From Dipteronia dyeriana (Eukaryota > Streptophyta > Magnoliopsida > Sapindales > Sapindaceae): a stretch of DNA of 64,000 bases. Positions 13,267-25,519 of the stretch are shown in pieces. Each line of letters begins with the position of its first letter. Position 1 is the stretch's first letter. The stretch lies in contig CM065296.1 of NCBI GenBank assembly GCA_032871835.1, forward strand, positions 10,302,001 to 10,366,000, in the 5' to 3' direction. The notes under the pieces are model-generated. The model was not told the DNA's origin, searched no databases, and saw only the letters and a list, made by a program, of their open reading frames with translations. Position numbers and translations under genes: made by a program.

Positions 13267-15856
13267 TGTTAGGTTTTAGATTGTGTTGGCATTAATTCCA
13301 TATCAAAATGATGTTTACTTGTAATGATTTAGTTGTTTAGATTCACGATGATTCAAACTTCAAGGAATAAGGAACAACTAGTCAAAGCAAGTTCAAAGTC
13401 TTCAAAGAGAAAGGATGTCATATGTTTTTACAAAGGTGTATTAAAACCTTATTTTTCTCTTAGAAGGCTCAGGCACACACACACAAATCATACATATGTG
13501 TCCCTGCATCGTTGTGCATCATTACAGGCACACACATAAATCATACATATGTGTCCCTACATCGTTGTGCACCACTATAACCACACACACATATCATACA
13601 TTTGTGTCCCTGCATCGTTGTGCACCATTTATAACACATTCACACACTTGAAGATGAATGTTCATGCATTGGTATGAAAATAACATGCTTTGAAAAAATG
13701 CATGATTGGAGACTATCTCTATGTAGTTTGCTTTCTAGTGTGAAATGTGTTTGAAAGTGTATATGTTTGTAAAATATGGATATTGAACTTGATTTTAGTC
13801 TTAAATCATTCTTAATTGAGTTCCGGTCATTTCGGTTACTCATACTATTGATTTCAAGTTCTAAGTCAAAAGATGCTACACTTTCAACTCATGTTACGTA
13901 CATTGTCTTCGTCTTTATATATCGAGTCGAATTATTATTTTTTGGGTTGACTAACTTATATGTCCATGTCTATGAGAGAGTTATGGTTCATAATCCATAA
14001 ACGGAATGGAATTCTGAGTTTGGAGGCCGGAGAACGGTCGAAGAACGAGAAGGGAGCACGAGAGGAAAAGAAGTGCAACCAAGAACTCTTTCCCGAGATG
14101 GCGCGTGGCCATCTCGGGCCAGAATGCTTGCTGCCCCGAGATGCCCAAATGCCATCTCGGGCAGCAAGTATGCTTGGTGCACTTAAGGCCCTTTTGTTCA
14201 TTTTTGCTTGTATTCTTTTACCTCTCCTTTTTATATCTCTTCCCTCTAACATTTCATTCAAAGAAAAGATTCAAAATTTGAGTGCAAATTTTCTCCCAAA
14301 TTTTCTCACCTTCCAAATACCATAACTTCTTTATTTGAACTCCGATCTGAGTGATTCTAAAGTGAGAGTGTTTATCTATTCATCCTCCATCTTTCCTCTG
14401 AAGGTTTGAGTTAGTTTTATTGTTGTTTTTAGAGTCTAATCTCACAAAAACGGGACTGCACCAAATCAACTAAGGTATTGATTTTCTCTCAAAGTTTTCT
14501 TTTAAAACTTGGTCAATTGCCTTGCGTTTTCTTCTTCAACATATTTACGTGTCTTGTGATTTTTTTGATTTGAGTTTTGAACTCATTTAAAGCTAGAATG
14601 AGTTTCAATTGAAATCTCACATGTTGAGTTAGGTTTTGATTTTGCCTATGTTTTCACATGTTTGGGATTGTATTGTGCTAGCTTTGATTCTAGGACTATT
14701 TGATGATCTTTAATTGATTGATTTTGTGAAAAATAGTTCCTCTCATGTATTAGGCTCTATTTGGCTGAAATCTCACTATAATACATGTGCTTGTGTTCTT
14801 TTGAGCTATTCATGTGCTTTGTTGAATATATGAATAAGAAATATGCTCTAGAACTCTTGCTTTAATATAAATGACTTTTTCCCATGATTTTAGCGTGTTT
14901 TTGGTATATGAGATTTAAACTTGATTATGTATTAATTGAACATATCTTGTGACTCAAGTTTTAGATCTATGCATGTATCTGGGTTGTAATTAATGTTGAA
15001 TATATCTTACATGATCTAGATGGATTAAACATGCATGATTGACTAGACAACATTTTTTTTTTTGTGAATTCTTGCTTATGTCTATTATTTTCCATAGGAT
15101 GTGTTGATCATAACATTCTATGTTGAGTGCTTGTTTACGTTTTGCATTCATGATCACTTAGATGTCTTGTGAGAAGGAAGTCTTGACAATAGGTGTGATA
15201 CATATGTTGTTGAGCAATGAAGTCTTGGCAAGAGGTGGGAGACCTAGAAATGTCAAGCAAAGAAGTCTTGCTTAGGGTCATGAGGATCCGGAAGGGTGAG
15301 CAAGGAAGTCTTGCCTAGGGTCGTGAGGATACGGAAGAGTGAGCGAGGAAGTCTTGACAAGAGGTGTGAGGCCTCGGAATGTTGAGCAAGGGAGACAAAT
15401 TCATGAGTAAGATAGGAGGGTAGTTTCTAGGTGAAGAGGTCACTTGAGTGATTGTACATTTCTTATCTACTAGTGAATTTTGTTTACTAGTGGTTGCTAA
15501 CCCGTGGATGTTTTCTCTTCGGAGGTTTACCACGTTATATCTTGTGTCAACTTTTCTCTATCCCTATCTCTCTTATATTTGTATTTGTTATTTGAATACT
15601 ATGGATAGAACTTTATATGTAAGTTGACTTCCTTACTATAATATAAATTGTATATGTGTTATGGTTGCTTGTTATCACACTTTACATGTTTTATATATTG
15701 ATTAAGTGTCTTTAATTGATATATATACTGTGATATAAGCAATCTAGAGGGACAAACTTTTTTTTGTTTCTAATGGAGCCGAAAAAGGTGTCTAACCTAT
15801 TCACCCCCCCCCCCCTCTAGGTTAGCCTTGAGCATTTAACCGTGTTTGTATTTTCA
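13267..15856 (+). repeat. Element D right LTR
   Basis: Starts TGTTAGG and ends TTTTCA. Collinear with 5247-7939 but without the AT/GT microsatellite and with a shorter C run (15804-15815). Confidence 0.85.
14092..14163. promoter_or_regulatory. Double hairpin in element D right LTR
   Basis: First hairpin 14092-14118: 11-bp perfect arms CCCGAGATGGC / GCCATCTCGGG with loop GCGTG. Second hairpin about 14132-14163: arms around CGAGATG / CATCTCG. In the left LTR the first is kept and the second is damaged. It lies upstream of a TATATCTC-type TATA region (about 14230). Confidence 0.6.
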
Positions 15857-15861
15857 TCGGC

Positions 15862-15935
15862 TAAAGTGTTTTCGGGTCACCTAGAGGGTCTTGGGTTACG
15901 AGATATGTCTCCCATGCTTTAGTTCAAGTGGGAGA
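15862..15935 (+). pseudogene. Copia element C, last residues of RNase H and 3' end
   Basis: Continues the frame cut at 5246. The copia C-terminal ending of the type KVFSGHLEGLGLRDM is followed by a stop and a purine-rich GTGGGAGAT before the right LTR. This shows that element D inserted into element C. Confidence 0.8.
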
Positions 15936-18527
15936 TCATTTAGGTCTATGCCCTAAAACTTGTAATTTGTAACTGGAATGTTAACATAAATAAAAGAATA
16001 ATTTAATTCATTCTTCTTATGTCATATATTATGTATAACTTATGCATTTAACATCCAAGACTGCCAGATGTAATCTCGAACTATGTATATGAATGTCATA
16101 TATAGATGGATACAATAAGAGACGTGCAATCTAAAGAGTCCGTATATAGTAAAAAAAGCTTGGTACTTTATTTGTGGTTAATCGACAGGTGCGGTCCATT
16201 CCGTAGTGTACGGTGATCCTATCCTGGATCATTCATAAGGAGATATGAGAATGGAGGCACCTTGTGTTGGGATTATGCTCGTTAGCAAGAGTGTAATAAT
16301 GTATTTGACAATCTTTTCAAATTAGTAAAAGTGATTTCTAGTTTAATAAACCTTATAGCATTTATAGTTTAATTATTCTAATTATCAAAAGTAAATAATC
16401 ATAAGGTCAAAAGACTATGAGAAAAGAAGAATTGTTCGTACATCTGGATATGTATGAGGTAGACACAATTCTTTAGTTAGTCTTGAACAATATTCATAAC
16501 TTAAGATAAAGGTTGGGCACCTTTATCTTGTTAAAGTTGTAGATTCTTTGGCTAACATTTGAGTGAGATCAAATGTGTTATGATGAGTCTAAAATCATCA
16601 AAGTGTGGTGTCTTTGGGTAAAAAAATCTAGTGCACTGGGTGCATTGAATATGATCACAGTGAAATGCTTTTCTAGAACCATCAGTGGATAAAAGTTTTC
16701 ACTTGAAGATAATCGAAGAGTCTATCTCAATCCTGAGATAAATGATGGATTTATGGTTGCAAGTGTTATCATTTGAGCTATCAATGAGTACGATTATATA
16801 TCTTAGTCTATCCTCAATAGTTTGGTGGTATTCATTTGTCAATCAATAGAGGTCTTCATTTATAGATATGGACATCGTGGCTCCATTTATTAAATGAGAG
16901 TAGCATATCATCATATGGATGTTTTGAAGTATTGGATATTAAATCTTAACGTTAAGTTTTCAATAGAGTCTACTAAAATATGGCTTCTAGACAAGTCAAA
17001 ATATCCAAGTTCAATATGTGGTCATATGAGTAAATATGGTAACTTGGAGAGCTATTGGCGGCCTATGTGCTCTTGGCGATTACCGGTATTCTTCACGTGG
17101 ATACACTTTCTCCATTAAGATTGTCTAGGGTATGAATGAGCAATATTAACTTATTCTATCTTTATTTAAGAGTTCAATTTTAGTTCTTTAGTTGAATGAA
17201 CTCTAATTAATAGATCAGACATAAGTAAATCATTTGTCGATTGTGATTTGGTAATGTCTATTGGAGATTAAATTTAGATAGCCCGTTAAGATCCCCATTC
17301 ACACAAACTTGCATGGATCTCTTAATATATTCCACCGGATCAATTTATGGGTCCATCTAGAATTGTATTAAGGCATGCAGACTTGTTTGTTTTAGTAAGA
17401 ATGTGTCTAGTTCACATGTGAACTTTTTAATTAAGTCCAACGGATTTAATAAAATAGGAAAAACAATATTTGGTCCATATATATAGGCTTGGTCGGCAAA
17501 GGACTATTTATTAGCCTTATATATTGTTTTTTGTTTTATTACATAATTAAATGGAAATTAATTAATTAAATAATTAATTAATTGTTTAATTAAAATTCAA
17601 AATCTTTTTCCTTATAGGAGATGGTCTCCTATAGTCAAATTATTGTTGGTAATATGATAAGTATCAAATACTATATTTGATAAGTAGATAAGTAATAGGA
17701 ATTTATTTATCTAGTCAAATTAGGAAGTATTCGATTTCTATTAGAACTATAACTGACAATTTGTCAAATTAGAAAGTTTTTTATTTAGTCACAATTTAAT
17801 TATATTCAATAATTGGTTATTGAATAAATACACTATTTGAGTTGGATTAGGAGTCTTGGTGTAGAAAAGAATTCTTCTTTGAAAAGGATTCTTCTTTGAA
17901 AAGGATTCATGGTCACCATGTAAATCCTCCTAAGGAAATGATTCTTGTCCACCAAGTAAATCCTTCTTAGGAGAGGATTTGGTCTCCTAAATTAAAAGGA
18001 TTAAGAATTCGGCCAGTATATATATGATAGTGTAGAATTCGGCCAACCCAATTTTTAGACAGAAAATTTTTGGCTACTTCCTTTTCTTGAAGAGAAATTT
18101 CAGTCAAACCCTAATCTAAGGGAGAGAAATTTTGACCAAGAGAGAACTTTGAGTGTAGAGAATCCGGATCTTGCTCTAGATAAATTCTTTCAACTCTATA
18201 GATTGGTGTGTGAAAATTCGGCAAAGTGGAAAAGGAAGAAAGAACGTTTTGTATTCGATAGTGCACTAGTAGCCTTTACATTAAAAGGTATACAATTTAA
18301 AGAAAAGAGAGTCCACACTCCTAGGTGATTCACGTTCATGATTGGATTGGAAGATCTTATGGATTAAATTCGATGATCGTTCAATCATCACGATAAAAAG
18401 GTTTGATACTTTTATCATACATTAATTAATCTAAGATTAAGGTTCTTTCTTTTAAAGGGAAAAATTTTAAATATATCAAACCCTCATTCTATGCTTTCAT
18501 CGTATTTTGAACCGATTTTTCCTTACA
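15936..18527 (+). repeat. Copia element C right LTR
   Basis: Contains the direct repeat of 1-2213, and its first 400 bp are outside the left copy seen here. Ends CCTTACA at 18527. Unlike a normal right LTR it is followed by a primer-binding site (ATTGGTATCAGAG, 18528-18540), so it is also positioned as a left LTR of a second internal region. Confidence 0.8.
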
Positions 18528-18767
18528 ATTGGTATCAGAGTCTGATTGTACCCTTAATTAATTGATGTATATGTACATGAATCTACTTCTTTTTATTGTA
18601 AATATGTGTGTATGGATATATATATCCATACACAATGGAATGTATGGATATATATATATGTGTTTTTATGTGGTTTGTTATTGCTCAATTTTGGTCCTAG
18701 AATTTCAATGTATTTTTGTTTTGGGATTGTAACAAGAAGGGTAGCCTATCATTGCCATAATTTGTTG
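18528..18767 (+). other. Primer-binding site and leader fragment after the element C right LTR
   Basis: TTGGTATCAGAG followed by about 230 bp of AT-rich leader with TATGGATATATATA repeats. No coding sequence. The fragment ends where another LTR starts (TGTTGGGG). Confidence 0.6.
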
Positions 18768-20640
18768 GGGTTTACGCTTTAAAGATGTAATTTGTAAATG
18801 GATTTATGAAATAAATAAAAGAAAAATTCAATTCATTCTTGTTGTGTTATTTATTTTATAACTTATGCATATATTTAACATCCATGATTGTCCGATGTAA
18901 TCTCAAACTGTGTATATGAATGACATATACAGATGGATACAGTAAGAGACGTGCAATCTAAAGAGTCTGTAGATAGCAAATAAAGCTGGGTACTTTATTT
19001 ATGGTTAATCTATAGATGCGGTCCATTCCGTAGTATACGGTGATCCTATCCTGGATCATTCATATAGAGATATGAGAATAGAGGCACCTTGTATGATGTG
19101 ATCATATAGAACTGGGCAATGATCTATATAAATCTCTCATCAATATCCGTTTGCCGATGAGATTCATATATATCAACTAATTATGGCTATATGTGGGTGA
19201 TCTTAATCCTGAGTGTCTTATCAACTCCTTAAGGTTATATCGTGATTTTTGATATACAATGGGTCAGGTCAAAGTTGCATTCACGATCAATATGCTCTGT
19301 ATGCTGAGATTACAGTTTGGCTTGTGGCTGGGAAGGTTTGTACACAATAGTGGAATCCATTACTTCTTGTGAAAAGTATATGGTAGTTCCCTTAAGGGTT
19401 GATTTGGGGCTCCTAATTCCGTGAGGAATGTAGGATTTATTGTTCAATAGAGAATCAATGGTACTTAATGGAAAGATATAATTAGATGGGTATAACGGAT
19501 ATTATGACCCAGCTCTAATTATGAACTAATTGTGGAGGATCATACCATATATAATTGTTATATCGATGGACACCGAGTAATATTGGTTTGTGTAAAAACG
19601 TCTATAGTTAGGAGAGTACAACTTCAGGTTTTTAGTGGAATAACACCGAAGTTAATAATCATGAAATATTAATTAAAGAATTTAATTAATTATTTATAAG
19701 GATTATTGGAGCTCAAAATATTATGGGTCCATTAGGTCCCCTTGCTAGCCCGATCGATTTAGGTAACAAGGGTCACGATTAATTAATTGGATTGTCTAAA
19801 TTATTTGTGTTACGAAAAAGACACGTATTTATTTAGAAATTAATTGAAAAATGAGATTATGTAATTAATGAATTATGGTGATTAAATAAATTAAATAACA
19901 AGATTATTTAATTATGTTATTAATCACTAAATGGAGGGTGTTAGTTGATATTTGATTTTGAATAAAATAAGATAGTATTATTATTTTATTATATTAAGTT
20001 AAATATTTGAAATTGAATATAAAATGTTTAAATTCAAAATAAATGTTTAATTATCTTTTAAATTTAAAACGTTTTAAGATTTATTTGATTCGGTTGTAAA
20101 AAGAAAAGACATAGTAGATATATATTTTGTTTTTGGAAAAACCAATCAACACAACCACAAAAGATTTACTTGATTAGTTTTATCAAATAAAAATATATAT
20201 ATTTGATATATATGTCTTTTGAAAAAAAAAAGGAATCAAGAGAGATAAGAGAGAAGCACACAAACGTGCAACACACAGTTTGCTTTGGATGTAATTTTGT
20301 ATGCGTAAAACAACACAAGAGAAGCACATGATCAGGTCTCATAATTGCATTTTGAATGCAATTGATGTGTGATAAATATTAACACACGAGAAATAGATCA
20401 GGTTAATCTTTGCATGGTTTTGTGTGTGAAACACATAAAAGAAATAGTTTCTTAAACTTTCTCTATATCCTCCTTTTAAGTTTCTGAGTACCGTGACACG
20501 CCCACATGTCGATATCAGTCCCGGGAGATAGCAAGAAAGATCAAGTGGTTCAAAGCAGAAAGCAGAACCAAAAGAGAAGGAGCCACCAACAAATGTATGA
20601 AGAAATAGTTTCTTCTTTTCTCTTTCACATTTTGATTTCG
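18768..20640 (+). repeat. Third, diverged copia LTR (E), right border uncertain
   Basis: Its first 330 bp align with the start of the element C right LTR, sharing the GACGTGCAATCTAAAGAGTC region and TATCCTGGATCATTCAT. It then diverges. No ORF with a recognisable product. It is probably an LTR of a related family. The right end near 20640 is only estimated. Confidence 0.5.
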
Positions 20641-20659
20641 ATTTCTTATTTTACTCTTC

Positions 20660-21835
20660 CTAAAATTATATCATAGGGTTTACTAGTAGCAGTTTTATTT
20701 TAAATAATTTTTTAAAAGGTCCTTCCACTGCACGATTGGTAAATCGAGGACCCAAGAGTACATGCATCATGTGCTGCCACATCAGCAAAATCAGACCCAT
20801 TTCGAAACATGTATAAATAGGACGGGTTCTGATTATTCCCACACGCACACACATTGTTTACATCACGTATTTTCTCTCTCTAGATCTAGGAATCATTCTC
20901 TCCCTTCACATCCAAAACCCACACATTCATTCTTTGATTTTCTACTCAACAAGGCATTAAGAGATTGGAATTCAAGCATTCAAGGAAGGAGAACCTCTCA
21001 TTGGGTCTACTCTCACTCTCTTCTCCTTTTTATTTTATTATATTTATCATGAGTAGCTAATCATCTCACTAGGGGGTTGATGTGATTCTTTTGTGAATTT
21101 TGGGCTTTGTGATGAACTCTATATTTTCTATCAATCTATCAAATATGTTTCATTCATTGTTTTAAATGATTTCAATGATAATTTGTCTTGGATTGTACAT
21201 TCATTTCTTTGCAAATTGTTTGAGAAATTATTTGAGTAGTTGATTAGTTATACATCTACTTGGTCTTCTTAAGCTCAATTGAATGGAAGGGTCAAACAAG
21301 AGTACATCCCTCAGGTGAGACCCGGATTTAATAATCTCATTTTTTATCTAATCTCAAATGGGTAATCGATTCTATACATCTAGGTTGGTTGATTGTGAGG
21401 GATTAAGCATCAATTTTATACATCTAGGTTGACAACTTTATAAAGAGATTGATCCCTTATTTTGATAGATGCTCATTCATGGAGTTCAATAATATACATC
21501 TAATATACAACCAATTCTATACATCTAGATTGGTTACATTTGGCTAATGTTCATTATTGTGAGTTTCATCTTTGCCCATTGTTTGCTTATAGGAACCATC
21601 AACCTCTTAGTCCATTTATCATCCATTTTCATCTACTAACTTAGTTGCATTTTAATTAGTTTAGACTTAGTTTGCATTTAAGATAATTTCAAATCAACAA
21701 CCATTGCAATTTATTTTTATTTCATTTAGTTCTAGAGTATCAATTTTATCATAGCTATAACTTGATCTCTGTGGACGATACCCTACTTGCCATTATATTG
21801 TTCAACAATTTTAAGTGTAATTTGGGTTTATCAAT
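20660..21835 (+). repeat. Probable gypsy LTR / leader relic
   Basis: Non-coding. It contains a TATA box in GTATAAATAGG (about 20811-20821), a pyrimidine-rich stretch and, near the end, the CTCTGTGGACGATACCC motif commonly seen in plant gypsy LTR or leader sequence. The phrase ACATCTAGGTTG occurs three times or more between 21370 and 21540. No internal coding region follows, so it could be a solo LTR. Borders are approximate. Confidence 0.4.
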
Positions 21836-21866
21836 TTTGTTTAACAAATACTTTCGTACATAACAA

Positions 21867-22403
21867 ATGACTTTGTCAATTGGGTATGAAAAAGGAACAT
21901 ATAAGCTTGGATTATTTTATTCTTTTGATACTAATGATATTCTTGTTGGCTATTGTGATGCGGATTGGGCCGGAAATATTGATGATCATAAAAGTATATT
22001 CGACGGTTGCTTTTACTTGGGGAATAACTTGTTTTCTTGTCAAAGTAAGAAACAAAATTCTATCACATTTTCTTTTTTCGAAGCCGAATACATTGCGGTC
22101 GGATGCACACAACTCTTATGGATGAAGTAAATACTCAGGGATTATGAGATAGAACAAGATAAAATGACTCTCTATTGTGATAATATGAATGCCATTAATA
22201 TCTCTAAAAGTCCGGTTCAACACTCATGCACAAAGTACATAGATATTAGGCATTATTTCATTAGAGAACTAGCTGAACAATCTATTGTTTCTCTTGAGCA
22301 CGTGCCTACTAAAAATCAACTTGTGGATTTGTTCACTAAGCCTTTCGATAAAGAGAGATTAAAATCTCTTCGAAGATCCATTGACATGATTTGTGTTGAT
22401 TGA
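21867..22403 (+). pseudogene. Element F, RT end and RNase H
   Basis: C-terminal part of a copia pol. A GYCDADWAG motif at about 21950-21976 and a YCDNMNAI motif at about 22171-22195 mark the RNase H. The end motif is VDLFTKPF (about 22323-22346), with the stop at 22401. One stop occurs near 22128. Everything upstream of the RNase H is missing. Confidence 0.8.
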
Positions 22404-23808
22404 TGTGTATGTGTGTTTGTGAGTGGCTTAATATGTAAAACTTATTTCGAATATCAATTTCTTTGAGAGCTACTCACATGAGAAGTAAGATCTTGAGCAA
22501 ATAACTTTTATTGTTTCTAGATCATGCACTTGAGCTTTAAATCTTGTTTTTATAAAAGTGTACAAATGCTTCTCTTATATGTTTTAGTTTGAGTAGTAGA
22601 GTTTGAAAATATGTAGATCATGGATGCATCTAAAAGTTTGTTGCTTAGTATATGATACATGACCTATGGTTAGTATCTATTTTGCTCTGGCAACTACATA
22701 GAACTCAATGAGCACCTTCATGAAAAGGGCTACACATGTTGGTTGTGCAGCCACCCAATGAAGGAAAGAACTGTGCCAATATGATGAGTGAAAGCCGTTA
22801 TGAAGTGTATAAAAAAATAAAAAATAAATCAAATAACTTTTTTTGATTAAAGTTTCAAAAGCTTAAAGGAGTATAGTTGAAAATTGAGAATGATGGGCGA
22901 TTACAGCATAGCTATCATCAGAAGCAGTACTTCCGAGTCACTCTATAACTAAGAGCGAAAAATAGAAATGGGTTAACGAGTCACATGCACACACACACAC
23001 TCATATGTTGAAATCTATTCTCTTAAAAGCAAAAAATTTGGATGATAATCGGTTTGACCTAGATTGGAAAAGTTTTAGATGGATAGATGTTTATATGGTT
23101 TGCATGTCGATAATTCAATTTCTTCTTTTTATATATGCTAGAAGCATTTCACACACACATATATTTTCTTAATGTGCTTGATTCATTAGAAATTTGAGAT
23201 TAGTTTTGAAAGACTATGAAAATCTATGATTCTCTCTCTTAGACTTTGAAAAGTAATGATATGTTCTCTTATTGATTGGAGTGTGATTGTGTGATTCCCA
23301 TGTGAACAAATTTGCTTGTTGATCATAATAAAGAACATATGTTAAGTGGGAGCTTAGTTTATTTAACTTTGTTCACTATATGATTTATTTGCATAATATC
23401 TCATATTTTTATCTTGTATCCCTTGTCTATTCTTTGACAAAAAGGGGGAGAAATGTACCTCACCCTCTTGTGGAGAAAATTCTAATTTCTTTTCTTAATG
23501 GGGAGAATATTCTTGATTGTTGAGAAAAAGGAAATTAGGGGGAGTTTTGGTTACTTGTTTGTTTTTATGAATATGTCTCACCAATCTTCTTTGTAGAAGA
23601 TTTCTTGTTTGTTTGATTATGTTTTTCTCATAAGTGCTTTGATGATTAAAAAGGGATTCTTGAAGACTCATGAAGACATGAAGACATTTTAGTTTATAGA
23701 TCTCTTTGTAATGTGGGGATGTGTGAATGCAATCAATAACGAGAAAATTTGAGTGACCATTGTATAGTGAGGTTGAGGTTTTGTTATGGAATAACCAAAG
23801 GGGGAGAT
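22404..23808 (+). other. Element F 3' non-coding region with polypurine tracts
   Basis: Resembles element D at 10560-11400 but has no additional ORF. Three G-rich purine tracts are visible: AAAGGGGGAG at 23441, AGGGGGAG near 23537, and AAAGGGGGAGAT at 23797-23808 directly before the LTR. Confidence 0.65.
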
Positions 23809-24548
23809 TGTTAGGTTTTAGCTTTTTCTAGACTTGATTCCATAATAAAACTCTCTTTGTTTGTATTGACTAGTTGCTTAAGTGGTTCATGTTTGATATG
23901 AGCTCAATGAAGGAAAGTAACTTCTCATGCAAAATTCATCTTTAAGAGGAAAGATGCTTACTTGGATGATAAGGTATCAAGATTCTTTCTCCTCTTACAA
24001 GACATAAGCGCACACTGAAACATTGCATGTATTTATGTCCATGCATCATTATGCTCATTTGGTATAACACATATACACACATATTGTTGTATGCACATGC
24101 ATTAGATTTATTTTGACAACTTTTATTTCTAGGATATGGCATACTTGTGTGTTCTTGTGTTTATTTGTTTGTGTTGTAATGATATCAGAATTAAATATGT
24201 TCTCATATTGTTTCTTATTGAGTTTTGAACCTTTCGGTTACTCATTCATAGGTTTACGAATTCCAAGGTAGATTTTACGAAACTTTCCACGTGTTTATCG
24301 TATATGGTTTTCGCCTTTGTTTAACGAGTCAAATTCCAAGTTTTAGGTTAATTTGTGTAAACATCCATGTCCATGAATGAGTTAGGGTTTGTAACTAGAA
24401 AACGGATTTAAATTCCCAGTTGTGGAAGAACGGTCGAAGAATGTTAGAGGAACGCGAACGGGTAGAAAGGGGAAGAGGAATGGCAATTTGACAAAAAGCT
24501 CCCTTTCCTGTGGAGGCGTGTGGCCTCCACGAGCTACTGAGGTGGAGT
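23809..24548 (+). repeat. Element F 3' LTR, first part
   Basis: Starts TGTTAGGTTTTAG after a perfect polypurine tract. Collinear with but diverged from the element D LTR. It is cut at 24548 by minus-strand element G and resumes at 29082. Confidence 0.7.
24510..24530. promoter_or_regulatory. Hairpin in element F LTR
   Basis: Arms GTGGAGGC / GCCTCCAC with loop GTGTG. It sits at the same relative place as the element D LTR hairpin but has a different stem sequence. Confidence 0.55.
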
Positions 24549-25519
24549 TGATATGAACCTCACCAAAAGTAGTGGACCCAAAACCAATAGAAGGTAATGT
24601 AATTAGAATCGTGTTCTAATTCGGATTTATATCAAAGACTATAAAAGGACCTTGACCCTTTATCTATAAAGAGATAAGAACCAAAAGTATAAGAAATATT
24701 GTAGACGTCACACTCAAGAACGAGAAAGGGATTGTGAGTGATAAGTCAGGGTTTTAAGAACCAAAGAGAAAACGCTCTTAATATTAATTCAATTCAAAAA
24801 TCTTCTCCATAAGACATTCATGCATCCTTTTTAAACTAAAATTGTCTAAGACCTAAAAGGGAAAAGAATATTTGGCAATTAATGCATTTACAATCAGGAA
24901 ATTTAAATGAGAAATAATTGCCTTACACTTAGGCAAGAAATAAATACTAAAACTAGCAACTAGTTGACTTGCTCCTTATTTGAAAAGCTGAATGTGGGGA
25001 ACAAATGAGCTCCTTTATTTGGGAAACAAATCATCTCATTATTCTTTGGATAATAAAATAGGAAATATACTTAAATGGGAATCTCTTATAACCATACGCA
25101 AAATTGGAAATATGTTGAAATGGGAATTTTCTCCAACCATACGCAAAATAGAAAATATGCTAAAATGGAAATCTCCTCCAACCATACATAAACTAGGAAA
25201 TATGTTGAAATGAGAATCTCCTCCAACCATACGCAAAACAGGAAATATGTTGAAATGGGAATCTCCTCCAACCATACGTAAAAATAGGAAAAATGCTTAA
25301 ATGATAATTGATATGAAATCAACCCAATCAGTTGTGTTGATGACTTTGACTAAGACTTGGTCTTCACATGGGCTAATTTTGGACTTCAGCATTTCAGAAT
25401 CAGCCCGGGTTTCTTGAATCAAGACATTGATTGTTTCTTTGAATCTCTTAGCTCTTGTTCTTGCTATTCGGCCAACTAGAACATGCAATGGATCCCTTGG
25501 TATGGCTCCTATATTCTTG
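24549..25519 (-). repeat. Element G 3' LTR
   Basis: Direct repeat of 28191-29081. It holds five copies of a 45-bp tandem unit at about 25060-25300; the other LTR holds about four. Confidence 0.75.

Noticed and set aside
18528..18540. tRNA-like sequence near TTGGTATCAGAG
   Set aside because: This is a retrotransposon primer-binding site complementary to a tRNA end, not a tRNA gene. No cloverleaf could be drawn.
25060..25300. CRISPR-like regularly spaced repeats
   Set aside because: The units are contiguous and imperfect with no unique spacers, in a plant LTR; there are no cas genes.
25039..25322. Minus-strand ORFs with a repeating MVGGDSHFNIFP unit
   Set aside because: The repeat comes from the 45-bp tandem units in the element G LTR. 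Several frames are open at once and neither gag nor pol lies there.
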